Source of the DNA: Thermoplasmatota archaeon
Lineage (GTDB): Archaea; Thermoplasmatota; Thermoplasmata; Thermoplasmatales; Thermoplasmataceae
Assembly: GCA_023381355.1 (NCBI GenBank)
Contig: JAMCUL010000004.1
Location: 39,788-103,787, forward strand
Direction of reading: 5' to 3'
Length of the DNA stretch: 64,000 nt
Below are positions 54,150 to 63,227 of the stretch, in pieces (position 1 is the stretch's first letter; the number at the start of each line of letters is the position of its first letter). The notes under the pieces are model-generated. The model ran no database searches. It saw only the letters and a program-made list of their open reading frames with translations, and had not been told where the DNA came from. Both the position numbers and the translations under genes were made by a program.

Positions 54150-56312
54150 TTACACCTTGTCTATATGCTTGTCCTGAGGGGAATAGAATATTGAGGAGTT
54201 TCTTCCCATCTTTATTGCCTTAACTGCATCCTCCCTGCTCATTCCCCTCGTTTCAGCCTCCCCAATAACATCATCTTCGAGGGGGGCCATGCCTTTCTTC
54301 ATGTCCTTCAGATCCCGGATTATGTCAAGAATCCTTTCTATGTCAGATCTCTTTGATGAGCTCATCCCTGTTTCAAGCATATCGATATCAAGGCCATTCC
54401 TGTCGCTGGATACATCTTTGAGATAACTTTCCACTATATTCTTCGCAAGGATTGCATCATCAAGGGTGACAACCTCAGAAAGCCTTGCCTTTGCTGCAGC
54501 CTCTGCAAGCCTTATGGTTGATTCCAGCTGCCTTGCAGTTATGGGGACTGCCCTGAACCTGCCATCCGAGGTTCCTGAATTCCTTGTTCTGACGTATTCC
54601 TCCTTGAGGAAGGCCATGGCATCTTCCGTCATTCTTGGAAAGATGTGACTCTTGGCATAGGCGACATATTTCCTGAACATTTCCCTTTCCAGGGGAGGTT
54701 CATAGTCCTCTTCATTCTCAATCGTTTCAAGCTGTATGTTACTGATCTCCTGACTCCGGTATATCTCCCCAAGCCTGTGTGCATTCAGGACATGTTCTGC
54801 AAGCTCCTCATCCCTCTTCTGATCAGGTTTGTCGATAAGTCGGAATATTACATCGAATCTTGATACAAGTGGCGGAGGGAAATTGATCTGGGACATGAAT
54901 TCCTCATTCTCGTCGTATCTACCATTCTTGGGGTTTGCTGCTGCAAGAACGGAACATCTTGATTTCAATGTGGCCATTATTCCAGCCTTTGATATCGTGA
55001 CTGTCTGCTGTTCCATTGCCTCGTGCATTGCTGCAGTATCCTTGTCGTCCATCTTGTCCATTTCGTCAATTGCAACGAAACCATTGTCAGCAAGAACAAG
55101 TGCTCCCGCCTCCAGTGTCCATCTCCCCTCGCCAAAGTCATCACGGACGGCTGCAGCGGTTAATCCTGCTGCACTTGAGCCTTTTCCTATTGCGAGGACT
55201 CCTCTTGGAGAAATTTCTGACATATACCTGAGAAGCTGGGATTTTGCAGTACCCGGATCTCCTACCATCAGGATGTGTATATCACCTCGAATGGTTGTCC
55301 CATCTTTCATGGTCTTTCGCACGCCCCCAAACATCTGCAGGGCCAGAGTTTTCTTTATATGCTCAAGGCCGTATATGGAGGGTGCTATAGAGCCGGCCAG
55401 TTTGTCCACAATCGCAGGATCCTTTGAGAGTTTCAGTATCTCTTCCTCCTCTGCCGGTGAAATGTTTATCTCTTCCATTTCCTTCGTCGTCTTCCGGTAA
55501 TTTACCGTATAGAGGAATGTGCTGAACTCAGTCAGGAGGTTCCCCCCATAAACCTTCTGTTCTGCCTTGAGAATCCCGTCGAAAGATACCCTGTCTCCGG
55601 GAAACAGCTTTCCTGCAATGTCATCCTCTGAAATCACGGTCAGCCTGAGAGGTTGAGCGCCTCCGTTTATGTTTTCCGGGTTCTCCTGGATCTCGATCTT
55701 CTGTGTATCGATAAATCTTGACTCGTTTACAAGAAGATTGAATTTAGGCTTGTTCTTCTCGTTGGGGCAGTCATCGTTTGAGCATATTTCCGGTTCTTCA
55801 AGCCTGCCCCTCTGCTGGAGCATGTAAGTTATGGCCCTGCAGTATACACACTGAAACGCGGCATTGTAGAGTCTGGGCATCACCTCTGTATTCTTCCTTA
55901 TGATGCCTGTAATTGAGATGAGTTTTCCAACATTTATGCTTCTAAGATTCCTGATTTCGACCTTGACATCCGAAGTCTCCGGGAGGCTTGTAATCCTTAT
56001 GTTAACGATTATGGAGTTTGGATCTTTCGCAGTGAAGTTTGGTGTGCTGGAGGCAATGTATTCCCTCAGGAGCTTGTTTCCCTCGTTAAGGGTCTCCTCT
56101 GCATTCTGGAGAAGGTATAGGGAAAACCTGGGATCAAACTTGTCGATATCATCAAATGAAACATAAAGACTCCTCTCCTCAGGGTAGTGGGAACTCATTC
56201 TCGTTATGCTGTCGTAGTATCCATATTGCTGGAACAGGTGATCCCAGAGCTTCCGCAGTTCCTCTGGTTCATAGTATTTTCTTTGCTCCTCTAACAGATC
56301 ATCCCTGTACAT
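54150..56312 (-). CDS. mcm: Minichromosome maintenance (MCM) replicative helicase
   Basis: Replicative DNA helicase of 720 residues. The N-terminal domain contains a zinc site CVYC and CSNDDC (about residues 154-180). The AAA+ part holds Walker A GDPGTAKSQLLRY, Walker B VAIDEMDKM, the sensor AANPKNGRYDE and the arginine finger LVSRFDV. The C-terminal winged helix region is DIERILDIIRDLKDMKKGMAPLEDDVIGEAE. A minus-strand TATA-like box (56333-56343) centres 26 bases before ATG 56312. It leads a three-gene operon with DUF424 and a UbiE-like gene; a nested inverted repeat lies just upstream. Confidence 0.96.
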   Translation of the reverse strand: MYRDDLLEEQRKYYEPEELRKLWDHLFQQYGYYDSITRMSSHYPEERSLYVSFDDIDKFDPRFSLYLLQNAEETLNEGNKLLREYIASSTPNFTAKDPNSIIVNIRITSLPETSDVKVEIRNLRSINVGKLISITGIIRKNTEVMPRLYNAAFQCVYCRAITYMLQQRGRLEEPEICSNDDCPNEKNKPKFNLLVNESRFIDTQKIEIQENPENINGGAQPLRLTVISEDDIAGKLFPGDRVSFDGILKAEQKVYGGNLLTEFSTFLYTVNYRKTTKEMEEINISPAEEEEILKLSKDPAIVDKLAGSIAPSIYGLEHIKKTLALQMFGGVRKTMKDGTTIRGDIHILMVGDPGTAKSQLLRYMSEISPRGVLAIGKGSSAAGLTAAAVRDDFGEGRWTLEAGALVLADNGFVAIDEMDKMDDKDTAAMHEAMEQQTVTISKAGIMATLKSRCSVLAAANPKNGRYDENEEFMSQINFPPPLVSRFDVIFRLIDKPDQKRDEELAEHVLNAHRLGEIYRSQEISNIQLETIENEEDYEPPLEREMFRKYVAYAKSHIFPRMTEDAMAFLKEEYVRTRNSGTSDGRFRAVPITARQLESTIRLAEAAAKARLSEVVTLDDAILAKNIVESYLKDVSSDRNGLDIDMLETGMSSSKRSDIERILDIIRDLKDMKKGMAPLEDDVIGEAETRGMSREDAVKAIKMGRNSSIFYSPQDKHIDKV

Positions 56313-56362
56313 AGCCCATGCATGTCCAATCCATTATTAAAGTGTAGTGGGATTTGATTATA

Positions 56363-56410
56363 ATGCACGTGATATTTTCAGCCTGCGAAAATATATATAC
56401 TGATGTGCAT
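56363..56410. repeat. Nested inverted repeat between the copper regulator and mcm
   Basis: The inner arms ATATTTTC (56372-56379) and GAAAATAT (56387-56394) are perfect over eight bases with a seven-base loop. The outer arms ATGCAC (56363-56368) and GTGCAT (56405-56410) are perfect over six. The element ends about 25 bases upstream of the mcm TATA box and about 70 bases past the stop of the TRASH regulator. It could be a replication-linked operator for mcm, a terminator, or both. Confidence 0.55.
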
Positions 56411-56479
56411 AATGATAGTGGCCCCTCCATGGAAAGGATGCCTGGCAACATGTTGATTCCAGGATTACAGCTTTGGTAG

Positions 56480-56995
56480 TCACACGTTTCTTGCATGATT
56501 TTTCAGGCCCTTTTCGCATGTTGGGCAGCACGCATAGACAGTTCTTTTATTTATCGAGAATTTCCTTGGATTATCCGAGATTATTTTTCCACAGTAATCA
56601 CAGTGGATATTTACGGTCCTGCCTGGACTCATCCCCGGGCTTCTAAGCCTTGCAATCTTGACATCCCTGATCGTGAGATCTGTGAATTTCAGAAGATCCT
56701 CAAAATAGGTAATCAGTAAGTATGTGCCATCAATCAGGCTGAAATATTCAACAATATCCTCCTGTGATATCCCATCCATGCTGTTTACATGGATTATGGC
56801 CATGTCACGCAGATCGTCACTTAGTGTTACAGTGTAATTTATTATCTTTCCATTTAATGAAAGTGATTCCAGTGCCCTGCTCACAGTAATCCTGCTGGTG
56901 CCTATCTCCCTGGCTGCTTCCTGTATGCTTATCCTCGAATTCTCCCTCAGGAGGGCGAGCAGTCTTTCCTCAACTTCCGACAAATTTCTTTTCAT
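56480..56995 (-). CDS. Copper-responsive regulator with TRASH domain (CopT-like)
   Basis: Regulator of 171 residues. An Lrp/AsnC-type helix-turn-helix fills the first 55 residues (LSEVEERLLALLRENSRISIQEAAREIGTSRITVSRALESLSLNG). The C-terminal 45 residues are a TRASH metal-sensing domain with CDYC and CCPTC. This is the architecture of CopT/CopR from Sulfolobus and related archaea, which senses copper and controls copA. It is divergent from the TRASH mini-protein and CopA genes, with 75 bases between the starts. Confidence 0.9.
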   Translation of the reverse strand: MKRNLSEVEERLLALLRENSRISIQEAAREIGTSRITVSRALESLSLNGKIINYTVTLSDDLRDMAIIHVNSMDGISQEDIVEYFSLIDGTYLLITYFEDLLKFTDLTIRDVKIARLRSPGMSPGRTVNIHCDYCGKIISDNPRKFSINKRTVYACCPTCEKGLKNHARNV

Positions 56996-57070
56996 ATTGT
57001 ATCATGATTTTTTGACTATTATACATTTTGTAAAGCAAATACTTATTATGGTTGCAAAAATATGTACATC
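56996..57070. promoter_or_regulatory. Divergent promoter region of the copper cluster
   Basis: Seventy-five bases between the CopT-like and CopM-like starts. A minus-strand GTATAATAG (about 57017-57025) and a plus-strand ATACTTATTATGG (about 57039-57051) act as TATA-like boxes. Only a weak TTTG-CAAA dyad is visible, so the binding site of the regulator cannot be pinned down. Confidence 0.45.
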
Positions 57071-57211
57071 ATGCCAGTAGACGTAATATGTGGAATGAAA
57101 GTGAAGGAAAGCACGCCTTACAAGAGTGAGTTCCAGGGAAACACATTCTATTTTTGCTGCAGTTCATGCAAGGCAGAGTTTGATAAGAACCCTTTAAAAT
57201 ACAGTAGATAG
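57071..57211 (+). CDS. TRASH/YHS-domain mini-protein (CopM-like copper chaperone)
   Basis: A 46-residue protein consisting of one TRASH/YHS domain: MPVDVICGMKVKESTPYK, a Phe-Tyr strand, then FCCSSCKAEFDKNPLKYSR. The three-to-four Cys set (C at 7, and CC..C near 30-33) is a Cu or Zn ligand set. In Sulfolobus the same order CopT-CopM-CopA is known, where CopM is the copper chaperone. It ends ten bases before copA. Three in-frame ATG codons (57062, 57071 and others) leave the exact start open; a TATA-like box about 26 bases before favours 57071. Confidence 0.85.
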   Translation: MPVDVICGMKVKESTPYKSEFQGNTFYFCCSSCKAEFDKNPLKYSR

Positions 57212-57221
57212 ATGATAGGTT

Positions 57222-59330
57222 ATGCCAACTGATCCTGTCTGCGGAATGTTTGTTCCGGAAACCACTGACCTTGTTACTGAAGTGGATGGAAAGAAGTATT
57301 ATTTCTGTTCCAGTGGATGCATGCAGAAGTTTTCATCACCTGATCTTGAAGCGAAGAAACTCAGGAAAAGGCTAATTCTATCATGGATACTTGCCGTCCC
57401 AGTCCTGCTGATCACATATCTTGTAAGCGAGAAATTCCAGTACAGGGATTACATACTGCTTGCTTTAACACTTCCTATCCAGTTCTATTCAGGATTTGGC
57501 TTTTATGAGGGTGCCTGGCACTCAATCAAGAGTAAGTCGGCAAACATGGATCTCCTGGTGTCCATAGGAACACTGACGGCATTCATCTTTTCCCTATTTA
57601 TCACTTTATTCCCATCAGCAATCCCGGGTGCAGGAGTATATTACGACGCTTCTGCCTTTATAATCACACTGATCCTGACAGGAAACTTCATAGAAAATAT
57701 AATGAAGAGAAAGGCAAACAGGGCCGCTGAAAGGCTCATGGATATGATGCCTTCTGTTGCCCATCTTGTAAATGAAACCGGACAGGTTACAGACGTGCCG
57801 CTTGATTCAATAAAACCAGGCCAGATCCTGAATGTGAGGGCAGGAGAGGTATTTCCTGCAGACGGAGTAATTGATAACGGCAGTACAGAAGTTGATGAGT
57901 CCATGATTACCGGTGAACAGATCCCGGTATTCAGGGAAAAGGGACAGAGAATCCTTTCTGGAACAAGGAACATAAACGGATCTATTTACCTGCTGGTTAA
58001 AAGAGCCGGAGGAGACAGCACCGTGAGGCAGATATACGACATGATAGAACGTGCATCTTCTGGAAGGGCAAAAGTACAGAGGATTGCAGATGTATTTTCC
58101 TACTATTTTGTCCCGGTTGTGATGGCTTCAGCGATCACGTCCTCCCTGTTCTGGTACTTCTACCTTAGCAGCACTGGATATTCTGATCCCATTGAGATTT
58201 CTGTTCTTGCCTTTGTGTCTGTAATTGTGATAGCATGCCCCTGTGCTATTGGCCTTGCAGGACCAATCACGCTGCTGATCTCTTCAAATGTTTCCTCTGA
58301 AAATGGGATAATAATCAAAAATTCAAGTGCTCTTGATCGCCTTTCAAAGGTGAACAGGGTGGTGATGGACAAGACAGGTACTATTACGGAGTCCGAACCC
58401 ACTGTGACAGGCATTGATATTACTGGCGAGGAGACAGAAAGTGAAATATTGACCTATACTTCCTCACTGGAAATGAATTCCAACCATCCAATAGCCAGGG
58501 CAATACAAAGCAGGGCAAAATTAATGGGAATAAACCCGGAAAAGGCAGAAGATATAAGAGAAATACCTGGCACTGGAATTGAGGGAACAGTGGGCGGGAT
58601 TCCTGTTAAGATCAGGAAGTCCGGGAACGACGAAAGATCCTCAGTAAAGGTTGTTGTTGACGGAAGGGACGTGGCAGTTATTCATGTTTCGTATAAGATC
58701 AGGCCTGAAGCGAAAAGGACAATAACGGAACTGAAGACTCTTGGAATAGAGGTATCCATAGTCTCAGGCGACACCGACAAAGAGGTGCAGGCCATAGGAG
58801 AGGAGATTGGCGTCAGTGATATTTACTCAGGAATACTCCCTGAACAGAAAGCTGAAATTGTGAAGAAATTCCAGAGTAACGGCGATTATGTGATGTTCGT
58901 CGGTGATGGCATAAACGATTCGGTTGCCCTTGAAACTTCTGATGTGGGAGTTGCAATGGGATCTGGCTCAGACATTGCAAGGGAAAGTGGCGATGTTATC
59001 CTGCTTAACAATAATCTTGAAAATATAGTGAAGGTCAAGCTGATAGGCAATGAGACCATAACCAAGGTAAGGCAGAATATTGGATGGGCATTTGGCTATA
59101 ATGCGATCCTGATCCCTGTGGCTGCAGGAGTTCTTGTTCCATTCCTCGGGTTATCAGTATATACCATCCTGCCAATTCTTTCAGCTTTCGCGATGGGCAT
59201 GAGTTCCTCATCTGTTGTAATGAATTCACTCCTTCTAAGGCCAAGAATCAGGAAGACATTCCGGAATTACTCGATTAAGGAAATGGCCGGAAATGCGGTT
59301 GCAATGGAGGGTGTACTCCCTTCAATATAA
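57222..59330 (+). CDS. copA: Copper-exporting P-type ATPase with N-terminal TRASH/YHS domain
   Basis: P1B-type ATPase of 702 residues. Residues 1-40 are a YHS/TRASH domain (MPTDPVCGMFVPETTD, then YYFCSSGCMQKF) in place of the usual CxxC heavy-metal domain. The ion site CPC is in IACPCAIGLAGP, the phosphorylation motif is DKTGT, the HP motif is SNHPIARAI, and MFVGDGINDSVALE is the hinge. The Cu(I) pair in later helices is visible as GYNAILIP and MGMSSSSVVMNSL, which marks it as CopA rather than CopB. It expels copper from the cytoplasm; the two genes before it are regulator and chaperone. Confidence 0.95.
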   Translation: MPTDPVCGMFVPETTDLVTEVDGKKYYFCSSGCMQKFSSPDLEAKKLRKRLILSWILAVPVLLITYLVSEKFQYRDYILLALTLPIQFYSGFGFYEGAWHSIKSKSANMDLLVSIGTLTAFIFSLFITLFPSAIPGAGVYYDASAFIITLILTGNFIENIMKRKANRAAERLMDMMPSVAHLVNETGQVTDVPLDSIKPGQILNVRAGEVFPADGVIDNGSTEVDESMITGEQIPVFREKGQRILSGTRNINGSIYLLVKRAGGDSTVRQIYDMIERASSGRAKVQRIADVFSYYFVPVVMASAITSSLFWYFYLSSTGYSDPIEISVLAFVSVIVIACPCAIGLAGPITLLISSNVSSENGIIIKNSSALDRLSKVNRVVMDKTGTITESEPTVTGIDITGEETESEILTYTSSLEMNSNHPIARAIQSRAKLMGINPEKAEDIREIPGTGIEGTVGGIPVKIRKSGNDERSSVKVVVDGRDVAVIHVSYKIRPEAKRTITELKTLGIEVSIVSGDTDKEVQAIGEEIGVSDIYSGILPEQKAEIVKKFQSNGDYVMFVGDGINDSVALETSDVGVAMGSGSDIARESGDVILLNNNLENIVKVKLIGNETITKVRQNIGWAFGYNAILIPVAAGVLVPFLGLSVYTILPILSAFAMGMSSSSVVMNSLLLRPRIRKTFRNYSIKEMAGNAVAMEGVLPSI

Positions 59331-59406
59331 GGACAATGCAGTAGTTGCTGCAGTTGATATGCGCAGGAAAATATTGTGAGATAAAACTGGAACATGAGGT
59401 TGTTGA

Positions 59407-59742
59407 ATGAAAAATGAGAAGATCATGCTCAAATCCGGCAGGGGAATTATATGGATTGATCCAAAGATCTTGGATTTTCTTGAGAATTATGTGCCATGGA
59501 TACATATTCTGGAGAAGAAGGGGGCATGTACAGATGAAACATGCCAGGTCATATACCGGGCAACGGTTGATAGGTATGATCCTGCAAGAAGTGGTGAGTG
59601 CATTGAAATCAGTTCGGGAAATATGAAAGTGATGCTTCAGAAGGATGTATACGAAAGCATTGACAATAGCAGGCAGGAAATATATCTCACGAAATCGATT
59701 GCGGGAGGATTGAAGATAAAGGGATTCACATATTCCCCATAA
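59407..59742 (+). CDS. Hypothetical protein with a Cys-x5-Cys motif, downstream of copA
   Basis: A 111-residue protein of unknown function. It begins MKNEKIMLKSGRGIIWIDPK and is beta-rich. Two cysteines are in GACTDETCQ (about residues 40-46) and a third in SGECIEIS, a possible metal or redox site. It follows copA by 76 bases on the same strand. A part in copper handling is only suggested by position. Confidence 0.6.
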   Translation: MKNEKIMLKSGRGIIWIDPKILDFLENYVPWIHILEKKGACTDETCQVIYRATVDRYDPARSGECIEISSGNMKVMLQKDVYESIDNSRQEIYLTKSIAGGLKIKGFTYSP

Positions 59743-59960
59743 TCGTTGAGTCCTGGATTGAGAACAGTGTCAATCGCCGATGCCTGTATATCATATTTAT
59801 AGATACATCAGGAACGAACCGTATGTCTCAAAGTTTCCATCCCATAGGGTGGTTATATGCTCAGAAATCCCTCAAAGGCTGTATTGAAATTGATATCTGC
59901 CATTACATGTAAAAAAAAGGAAAAATTGGAACTGTTCCAGAAAAAAATAGAAAATTAGGG

Positions 59961-61478
59961 TTACTGTTTGTCGGCACTCTGTGCCACTGCAACGTTTGGC
60001 TTCTCGTCGAAGTGCCATATACCCATGGAAGGCTCCTCTGATGCCTGTTCAAGTGAAAGCCCCTTTGTCTCCCTTATTGTAAGGATCGTCACAATCACTC
60101 CTATTACAGCCATTCCTCCAAGGAGGAGAAACTCCCCTGCTTGTCCAAGGATTGTGCCAAGGATAAGGAACAGGAATGTAAATATTCCTGCACCCAGCTT
60201 CGCAAATGATGCCGCAATCCCATGGGCAGTTGACCTTATGTTTGTTGGGAAGAGTTCTGTTGGAAGGATGAATGTTGTTGTGTTTGGACCTATATTCCCG
60301 AAGAGGTACGATATACCGAACACCACTATGAAGAGATCCAGGCTTGTCTTAAGGAATGAATATTCGAAACCAAGTACCACGTATGCAATTGCCATAACAG
60401 CAAATCCCACTATCTGGAGGAACCTTCTTCCAACCTTGTCAATAAGTCCCACTGCGATCCAGTATCCAGGAAGTGCAAATACTCCTGCAAGCACTGTGTC
60501 TCCTATTGCCGTGTTGAAAATTGTCCCCCTCAGTGATTTTACTGACCCGTATCCTATGCTCGACAGTATGAAACCGTTATTCAGGGTCGTTCCGTAAAAT
60601 GCCATGTCGAATATGAACCAGCTGATAGTTGTTCCAAGAACGAATATCAGGTATTTCCTCAATGCTTTCATGTAATCCTTTGTCTGGAGTCTTGCAACTG
60701 CGGAAGTTGCAGCAGCATTGCCTGAAGAAGATACTCCTCTTGTGATTTTATCAATAGCCTGTTCGGCCTTCCCCCTGTTGCCTTCAACCTGAAGTGAAAA
60801 CCTTGGGGTCTCCATAAGTTTTCTCCTCAGGTATACCACATATATTGCAGGTAGGGCGCCGAATGCAAGCATGAGCCTCCATGAGTACCCCATTGGAAGT
60901 ATGTAAATGGACGCCAGCCCCACCAGGGCACCTGATACAAGGCCGAAGCCCTGCATTGCAAATACCATGCTCACAAGTTTGCCCCTGTGTTTGCTGCTTG
61001 AATACTCACTCATTATTGTAGAACTGATCGGGTAATCTCCACCGACACCAATTCCCACAATGAATCTGGTTATAATCATCATCACGTAATTCACTGAAAG
61101 AGCTGATATAAGCGTGAATACGATCATGATTGCAAGTTCAAGACCATAAACCTTCTTCCTTCCCCACCTGTCCGAGATGTGCCCGAAAATTAAAGCTCCG
61201 ACAAATGCTCCAAACAGTACAGCAGAGGAAATTGCACCCTCGATAATTTCAACTGTTGGAACACTGTAACCGAAAAGGAGCGAATTCCCGGTTATTGAAA
61301 CCAGGTTGAAGCCGTATGATGAGGCAAGTATAGGGCTTGCAACCGTCAGGACGAACAGGAGATAGGCATCCGTAAAAAAGCCCATCCCTGCTACAAACAT
61401 TGTTTTAACATGGCCAACCTTGAACCCAGAATCATTCAATGGTTCAAGGACACCATTATCTTTATTTGATGCTGTCAT
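59961..61478 (-). CDS. PHS-family major facilitator transporter (phosphate or related substrate)
   Basis: Twelve-helix transporter of 505 residues. The PHS mark is GIGVGGDYPISSTIMSEYSSSKHRGKLVSMVFAMQGFG, together with the MFS A motif GHISDRWGRKKVYG. A long loop between helices 6 and 7 (RFSLQVEGNRGKAEQAIDKITRG) and FDMAFYGTTLNN at helix 7 are also PHS-like. Most known members carry inorganic phosphate, but sugars or organic acids are possible. ATG 61478 is chosen over the TTG at 61481. A TATA-like CTTATAGATAA (about 61502-61512) suits a leaderless start. Confidence 0.88.
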   Translation of the reverse strand: MTASNKDNGVLEPLNDSGFKVGHVKTMFVAGMGFFTDAYLLFVLTVASPILASSYGFNLVSITGNSLLFGYSVPTVEIIEGAISSAVLFGAFVGALIFGHISDRWGRKKVYGLELAIMIVFTLISALSVNYVMMIITRFIVGIGVGGDYPISSTIMSEYSSSKHRGKLVSMVFAMQGFGLVSGALVGLASIYILPMGYSWRLMLAFGALPAIYVVYLRRKLMETPRFSLQVEGNRGKAEQAIDKITRGVSSSGNAAATSAVARLQTKDYMKALRKYLIFVLGTTISWFIFDMAFYGTTLNNGFILSSIGYGSVKSLRGTIFNTAIGDTVLAGVFALPGYWIAVGLIDKVGRRFLQIVGFAVMAIAYVVLGFEYSFLKTSLDLFIVVFGISYLFGNIGPNTTTFILPTELFPTNIRSTAHGIAASFAKLGAGIFTFLFLILGTILGQAGEFLLLGGMAVIGVIVTILTIRETKGLSLEQASEEPSMGIWHFDEKPNVAVAQSADKQ

Positions 61479-61844
61479 CAATAGATATATCCGTCTGTTG
61501 TCTTATAGATAATCTTGATAGAATACAGAGACTATATACTTAATATATAGGTATATTGATGCGGAATGCTTCTATTCCTGAATAGAAATGAATGGTGAGA
61601 TATATAATCACTGAGATCCTAAGAAAAAAGTTGATGGAGTTCCCGGTAAATAGATGGTCACTATTCCTGCCCTCTCTAGAATCTGGACGAGGCATCACTC
61701 TCTGATTACAGGAATTTAGAAATTCTTCCCTTGTGTGAATCATTTATAACAGTATTTCATCTTTCAGCAGACTGAATTTGCAACGCAGGAAATTCCAACG
61801 AAATGATGATTTGAATTCCGCATCTGGGGTCATCATAAAATGAT
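61479..61844. other. Intergenic region of about 365 bases
   Basis: Holds the promoter of the PHS-type transporter (with repeated TATA-like TATATACTTAATATATAG at about 61532-61550) and otherwise no supported gene. A 67-codon frame on the minus strand (61540-61743) shows no coding features. Confidence 0.4.
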
Positions 61845-62046
61845 TCAATGATGGTGTGAGTGCCCACCTGTACATCCACAGTATTCCTTCTTCATTACTG
61901 TGGGAGTAATATTGCAAACATATCCAGTTTCTGTCCTTATCCCATTTTTGTTTTGTGTGATGACCATTCCTGATAGCAGGTTTGCAAATTCACACCGAGC
62001 TGAACAGGCCTGTGTTTTTTGGGAACGCTGTGTGTCTTTTCCTCAA
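61845..62046 (-). pseudogene. Small Cys-rich gene broken by a one-base shift in a run of A
   Basis: The minus strand encodes a protein-like run from 62027 to 61845: TQACSARCEFANLLSG, then about 20 residues, then GYVCNITPTVMKKEYCGC and a His-rich end GGHSHHH. No start codon precedes it in that frame. One base less in the six-A run (about 62015-62020) would join it to a start: TATA-like ATATAA (62091-62096), AAAGGTGA (62055-62062) and TTG at 62046, giving RKRHTAFPKTQACSARC. The protein would have about 66 residues with five Cys. It is a recent pseudogene, a frameshifted gene, or a sequencing error. It is not assigned to a family; metal binding is likely. Confidence 0.5.
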
Positions 62047-62195
62047 GTTAAGCGTCACCTTTGAGGTATTTCTGGTTCACAGACGAATGGTTATATTTTC
62101 TGATGCTTAATCACAATACATCAGGACTGCGGGACTCTGGGATATTATTGCCGTGATAATCGTCCATAGACAATCTATGATCCCATTTTCCCCAG

Positions 62196-63083
62196 TTAGT
62201 TTGTATGATCCCCAAACCATGTTGCCGGTTTGACATCGCTAACGGAGTCCTCAAGAAGCCGAATCTCGTCTGGAGTCATCCGCCATCCCATCGCTCCTGC
62301 ATTTTCCTTAACATGTTCAGGATTGGATGCCCTCGGGATTGGAAACACGAAGTCATATTTACTTATGAACCAGTTCAAGATGATTTGAGGCAGGGTTTTC
62401 ACTCCATGATTTTTAGAGATATCGTCGATGATTTGTTTTCCACGCCCCGTGGAGGATACAAGCTTTCCATGGGAAAGGGGGAAATAAGCCAGAATTGAGA
62501 TGTTATTATCCTGGCAGTATGGTACTATATCTTTTTCGATATTTCTGTGGGCAACATTGAAATTCATTTGGGTTGCAGAAATAGCGTATTTCTTCATATG
62601 TTCAACTGAATTTTTGGTGTGCTCCAGATCGAAATTGCTGATTCCTATGTGTCGAATCTTTCCTTCGTCCACTAAATGTTCCATTGCCCTCAAGGCTTCA
62701 TTGATCTTGTCCTGAGATGATTGCATATGCAATTGATATAAGTCAATATATTCTGTTCCAAGCCTCTTTAGACTACGGTTGCAGGATCGTAATACCTTAT
62801 CATAGGAGTAATGAGATGGCAACACCTTTGTGGCTATGAATAAGTCATCCCTATTGGATCCTTTTATTGCCTCGCTGACAATTGTCTCAGTCTCATACAT
62901 TTCTGCAGTATCAATGAGGTTGATTCCAGATTCAAGCGCTGCCTTTATTGATGCAATCTTTCGATCCTGGCCCTTTCGTATCTTGAGTGTCTTTGCAAGT
63001 GCAATCCATGATGGATCGTAGTATGTTCCAATGCCAACAGGTGAAATTTGCTTTCCATCCCTCCTGAAGCTGATTCTTTCCAT
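62196..63083 (-). CDS. Aldo/keto reductase
   Basis: NADPH-dependent reductase of 295 residues with the (beta/alpha)8 aldo/keto fold. Motifs are VGIGTYYDPSW, INLIDTAEMYETE (catalytic Asp and Tyr), FIATKVLPSHYSYDKVL (Lys), YIDLYQLHMQSS (His) and the cofactor stretch PIPRASNPEHVKENAGAMGW. Substrate unknown. It stands alone. Confidence 0.92.
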   Translation of the reverse strand: MERISFRRDGKQISPVGIGTYYDPSWIALAKTLKIRKGQDRKIASIKAALESGINLIDTAEMYETETIVSEAIKGSNRDDLFIATKVLPSHYSYDKVLRSCNRSLKRLGTEYIDLYQLHMQSSQDKINEALRAMEHLVDEGKIRHIGISNFDLEHTKNSVEHMKKYAISATQMNFNVAHRNIEKDIVPYCQDNNISILAYFPLSHGKLVSSTGRGKQIIDDISKNHGVKTLPQIILNWFISKYDFVFPIPRASNPEHVKENAGAMGWRMTPDEIRLLEDSVSDVKPATWFGDHTN

Positions 63084-63227
63084 GATGTCTTCTATCCCAC
63101 GTTTGAATATAATGATTTGCTCGATTCATGATCATCTGTATTCTTGGCATGGCTATCCATTATGAACGACATGGATTTAAAAAAGGAAATCTTGCCAAAT
63201 ACTAGATGGAAATAGATTTATAATCTC

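Noticed and set aside
54829..55500. Plus-strand frame of 223 codons opposite mcm
   Set aside because: A shadow of the MCM AAA+ domain; no family resemblance of its own.
56412..56466. Two tiny plus-strand frames (14 and 16 codons) next to the nested inverted repeat
   Set aside because: Too short and without ribosome site; the TATA-like ATATATAC nearby belongs to the repeat itself.
61540..61743. Minus-strand 67-codon frame between the transporter and the Cys-rich remnant
   Set aside because: It has no ribosome site, mixed composition and overlaps the transporter's promoter region; no coding sign.
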